A DNA stretch of 44,427 bases from Oscillospiraceae bacterium. GTDB lineage: Bacteria; Bacillota; Clostridia; Saccharofermentanales; Saccharofermentanaceae. The stretch spans positions 1-44,427 of the forward strand of contig CACZML010000004.1 in assembly GCA_902782235.1 (NCBI GenBank), given 5' to 3'. The notes beneath the pieces were generated by a model. That model was not told where the DNA came from, did no database searches, and was given only the letters and a program-made list of their open reading frames with translations. Made by a program: the position numbers and the translations under genes. Below, piece by piece: positions 43,810 through 44,427 of the stretch (positions within the stretch are counted from its first letter, which is position 1; every line of letters begins with the position of its first letter).

Positions 43810-44427
43810 TTAGGAAATGATGCTCTGCTCTGTATCCTTGTCGAAGAGGTGGATACGGTTAGAGTCAACTGCGAGGTCAACAACCTGACCAACTGCGGAC
43901 TGAGAAGTTGTAGGGTCAACGCGGCATGTGAGCGGGAGTGATCCGTTAACTGTAACGTAGAGGTATGTCTCAGCACCGAGCATTTCGACGACGTCAACGT
44001 CAGCTGTGAATGCAGACTCAGGGTGATCTGTAACGTATGTAATATCGTCTGTGATTGCCTCAGGTCTAACACCGAAGATAACTTCCTGACCGTCGCGCTC
44101 CATAACTTCCTCAACTGCATATCTCTCAGGAAGCTTGATTGTAACGTTCTCGAAAGAAACGAATACATCAGAACCTTCAACGTTGATAACTGCGTTGATG
44201 AAGTTCATAGGAGGCATTCCGATGAATCCTGCTACGAATGTGTTAACCGGGTTGTCATAGAGCTCTGTAGGAGAGTCAACCTGCTGGATGAAGCCGTCCT
44301 TCATAACTACGATTCTGGTACCCATGGTCATAGCTTCTGTCTGGTCGTGTGTAACGTAAACGAATGTTGTCTTAAGTCTGTGGTGGAGCTTTGTGATCTC
44401 AACACGCATCTGTACACGGAGCTTAGC
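43810..44427 (-). CDS. ABC transporter ATP-binding protein, MsmK/UgpC type (5' part outside window)
   Basis: The C-terminal 205 residues of a sugar-import ATPase; the frame continues off the right edge and reads AKLRVQMRVEITKLHHRL at the start. The end of the ATPase domain shows the H-loop THDQTEAMTMG and the segment FIGMPPMNFINA. The C-terminal regulatory TOBE-type domain follows (FGVRPEAITDD to IHLFD). MsmK-type ATPases serve several importers, so it is a candidate energiser of the LplABC-type importer in this window. A terminator follows. Confidence 0.92.
   Translation of the reverse strand, partial: AKLRVQMRVEITKLHHRLKTTFVYVTHDQTEAMTMGTRIVVMKDGFIQQVDSPTELYDNPVNTFVAGFIGMPPMNFINAVINVEGSDVFVSFENVTIKLPERYAVEEVMERDGQEVIFGVRPEAITDDITYVTDHPESAFTADVDVVEMLGAETYLYVTVNGSLPLTCRVDPTTSQSAVGQVVDLAVDSNRIHLFDKDTEQSIIS

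Overview
The window looks like a chromosomal segment of a Clostridia-class Firmicute, possibly a rumen or gut Oscillospiraceae/Saccharofermentans-like lineage (inference). Evidence is the RnpA-YidD-YidC-Jag-MnmE-MnmG-RsmG block, the zinc-ribbon form of S14, a Bacillus-type YesM/YesN/YesL carbohydrate locus, purine-rich GGAGG ribosome sites and sigma-A type promoters. All recognised genes except one lie on the minus strand, so the text reads from right to left in transcription order.

Right end (44.4-37.2 kb): the 3' part of an MsmK/UgpC-type sugar-import ATPase, then an apparent operon of a PucR-type regulator, ftsE, ftsX, a coiled-coil M23 peptidase (EnvC-like), a SAM methyltransferase and hslO (Hsp33). 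The ftsE reading frame carries a one-base frameshift in its long C-terminal tail. The upstream genes probably feed into the ribosomal operon, because no terminator is seen after hslO.

37.2-25.9 kb: the S10-spc ribosomal protein cluster from rpsJ to secY, preceded by a strong promoter and a roughly 320-nt structured-looking leader, and closed by an intrinsic terminator directly after secY. The adk-map-infA genes that often follow secY are not there. Next come a leaderless-looking DUF2974 hydrolase gene with a histidine phosphatase, and a candidate small RNA on the plus strand.

23.9-11.6 kb: a carbohydrate-use locus. A 991-residue fusion of a type-B carboxylesterase, a GH43 glycosidase and a C-terminal beta-rich module is transcribed divergently from a YesM/YesN two-component system. 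These are followed by a LplA/LplB/YtcP-type ABC importer (lipoprotein, two permeases) and a YesL/DUF624 membrane protein with an unusual large extracytoplasmic domain. The likely logic is that the sensor kinase detects an extracellular glycan, the AraC-type regulator activates the importer, and the cytoplasmic fusion enzyme removes esters and side chains from the imported oligosaccharide. This is the most novel-looking assembly in the window.

11.6-0 kb: rpmH-rnpA-yidD-yidC-jag-mnmE-mnmG-rsmG behind a perfect consensus promoter, then gyrA and a D-Ala-D-Ala carboxypeptidase behind their own promoter. At the extreme left a minus-strand rRNA-type promoter and leader point to an rRNA operon just outside the window. 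No dnaA, oriC, tRNA, rRNA gene, CRISPR array or insertion sequence was recognised.
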